In this document: piece after piece, positions 58,324-59,214 of the stretch
Layout of the letters: each line of letters opens with the position of its first letter
Numbering within the stretch: the first letter of the stretch is position 1
Virus record (IMG/VR): IMGVR_UViG_3300022885_000472
Location: 1 to 59,214 of that record
From: a virus
Strand: one strand, 5' to 3'
Length of the DNA stretch: 59,214 bases
Position numbers and translations under genes: made by a program
The notes under the pieces: generated by a model
The model's database searches: none
Seen by the model: only the letters and a program-made list of their open reading frames with translations
Told to the model about the DNA's origin: nothing

Positions 58324-59214
58324 ATGAAAACAGCCAAAGAACTAGAGTTACAGAAAGCACTACAAGCCGCACAAGACGCACTAACTATTTATCAATCTAT
58401 GACGCTGGGGTGGGTGCCCGTAACGGGAGACCTCTACTACTTTATAGGAGGAAGCGGTAGAGTAGATGTGTGTTATCGACCTGACGTGACTGCGCGGATG
58501 CGTATGGCGATAGGCAACTGCTATCAAACACGCGCACTAGCACTTAAAGCCGTGGCGTATTCAAGAGTACAAGGGCTAATCAACCAAGCGTGTTTGAATA
58601 TCGAGGGTGATTATGTGCCTGATTGGAGTAATGATAACGGAAAAAAACACAGGGTTTCCTATAGTGTGGGTGAGGGTAAGTGGGTAGCTGAATATGCGTA
58701 CTGGATCACAAGCGAGATACACCAATCCACAGCAGCCAAGTGCCAACAAGTCTGCGACATATTGAATGACATTAAGTTAAAACCAGTAGGGGTTGAAGTA
58801 ATGAATAAAGAACAAGAGCTACAAAAAGCACTACAAGCCGCACAGGACGCACTAACTGCTTATCGATCTAAGCCTGCGGTGTGGGTTCCTAAATCTGGAG
58901 GGGAGGAGTGGCATTACATGGTGAGTGACCGTGGGAGGATAGCAGATGTGTGTTATCGACCTGACGAGACTGCGCGGATGCGTATGGCGATAGGCAACTG
59001 CTATCAAACAAAGGAACTAGCACTCAAAGCCTCAGAGTATTCAAGAGTACAAGGGCTGATAAACCAGGCGTGTATTAATGTTGAGTCTGATTATGTGCCT
59101 GATTGGAATGACAAGTGGGAGACAAAACACATTGCAACATTTCACCCCAGTTTGGGCAAAAGGGGAGAATGGATGCCTTTGCCTAGCCTACGTTTTGATT
59201 TTAACTCTATACCG
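58324..59214 (+). CDS. Internally duplicated early protein (3-prime end beyond window)
   Basis: The frame stays open from ATG 58324 to the window end (297 codons). It holds two copies of a 157-codon unit starting at 58345 and 58816, each with ALQAAQDALT, DVCYRPD, TARMRMAIGNCYQT, YSRVQGLINQAC and DYVPDW. The last part resembles the ...PDW...KW module of unknown function seen in phages and prophages. No catalytic motif is visible. The copies keep long near-identical DNA blocks, so the duplication is fairly recent. Confidence 0.72.
   Translation, partial: MKTAKELELQKALQAAQDALTIYQSMTLGWVPVTGDLYYFIGGSGRVDVCYRPDVTARMRMAIGNCYQTRALALKAVAYSRVQGLINQACLNIEGDYVPDWSNDNGKKHRVSYSVGEGKWVAEYAYWITSEIHQSTAAKCQQVCDILNDIKLKPVGVEVMNKEQELQKALQAAQDALTAYRSKPAVWVPKSGGEEWHYMVSDRGRIADVCYRPDETARMRMAIGNCYQTKELALKASEYSRVQGLINQACINVESDYVPDWNDKWETKHIATFHPSLGKRGEWMPLPSLRFDFNSIP
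58345..59214 (+). repeat. Tandem 471-bp coding duplication
   Basis: Corresponding points lie exactly 471 nt apart (for example GAG at 58345 and 58816). The best-kept block runs through GTGTGTTATCGACCTGAC and CGGATGCGTATGGCGATA. The second copy may continue beyond the window. Confidence 0.8.

Noticed and set aside
1-59214. CRISPR arrays, insertion sequences and transposase genes
   Set aside because: No regularly spaced palindromic repeats and no transposase-like protein were seen. The only tandem repeats are the 23-bp units at 55588, the coding repeats at 50224 and the duplication at 58345.

Overview
This window is part of the genome of a large T4-like (myovirus-type) bacteriophage. The evidence is a family B DNA polymerase with a T4-type sliding clamp, a DsbA-like late-promoter DNA-binding protein, a T4 RNase H/FEN-type exonuclease, PhoH and marine-phage style small proteins, densely packed with 1-8 nt start/stop overlaps. 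Late promoters resemble the T4 TATAAATA box and early promoters resemble host sigma-70 promoters. The DNA is AT-rich. No capsid, portal, tail or terminase gene and no tRNA is visible, so this is a non-structural segment plus a late accessory segment of a longer genome. The host is not directly shown. A YggX homologue, a tripartite tricarboxylate transporter (TTT) permease with its Bug-type binding protein, and an outer-membrane beta-barrel all point to a Gram-negative proteobacterium, probably aquatic and plausibly beta/gamma; this is inference.

Layout. 1-5.4 kb: phoH (minus strand), two unknown proteins, a DnaJ-like co-chaperone from a sigma-70 promoter, and a full ClpA-type unfoldase. 5.4-21 kb: a late block with small virion-like proteins, a nucleotidyltransferase multidomain protein, a glycosyltransferase, several acidic proteins with a shared N-terminal tag, a Dps ferritin, a 1858-residue giant protein, a CxxCxxCC protein and an asparagine-synthase-like protein. 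21-27 kb: a methyltransferase (minus), then a late operon with TctA, an outer-membrane barrel, a TctC/Bug binding protein, a sulfotransferase-like protein and a 2OG-oxygenase-like protein; then on the minus strand a tagged metalloprotease and a DUF6356-like membrane protein. 27-34 kb: UDP-glucose dehydrogenase-like, DsbA, SGNH hydrolase, DNA polymerase, sliding clamp and a DpdA-like transglycosylase. 34-46 kb: nucleotide-sugar and 7-deazaguanine genes (T-fold protein, nucleotidyltransferase-cupin fusion, glycosyltransferase, GMP reductase, FolE, QueD, phosphoribosyltransferase, QueE, GalE-like epimerase) mixed with small membrane proteins and remnants of homing-endonuclease genes. 46-49.5 kb (minus): a lipase-like protein with an inserted fibre-type domain, and a tagged GP88-domain protein. 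49.6-59.2 kb: an early block with YggX, FEN exonuclease, a ParB-like protein and many small unknown proteins, driven by near-consensus sigma-70 promoters and ending in a truncated, internally duplicated gene.

How the genes fit together. FolE, QueD, QueE and DpdA make most of a pathway for replacing guanine in phage DNA by a 7-deazaguanine; QueC is not in the window. DnaJ and ClpA (with a ClpP-docking IGF tripeptide) could redirect host proteolysis. At least seven otherwise unrelated proteins begin with a short amphipathic peptide ending in an (L/I/M)-x-E site, like the T4 capsid-targeting sequence cut by the prohead protease. They are candidates for proteins packaged in the head and ejected into the host, including a metalloprotease and a GP88 protein. 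Several promoters lie only 5-6 nt in front of an ATG, predicting leaderless mRNAs.
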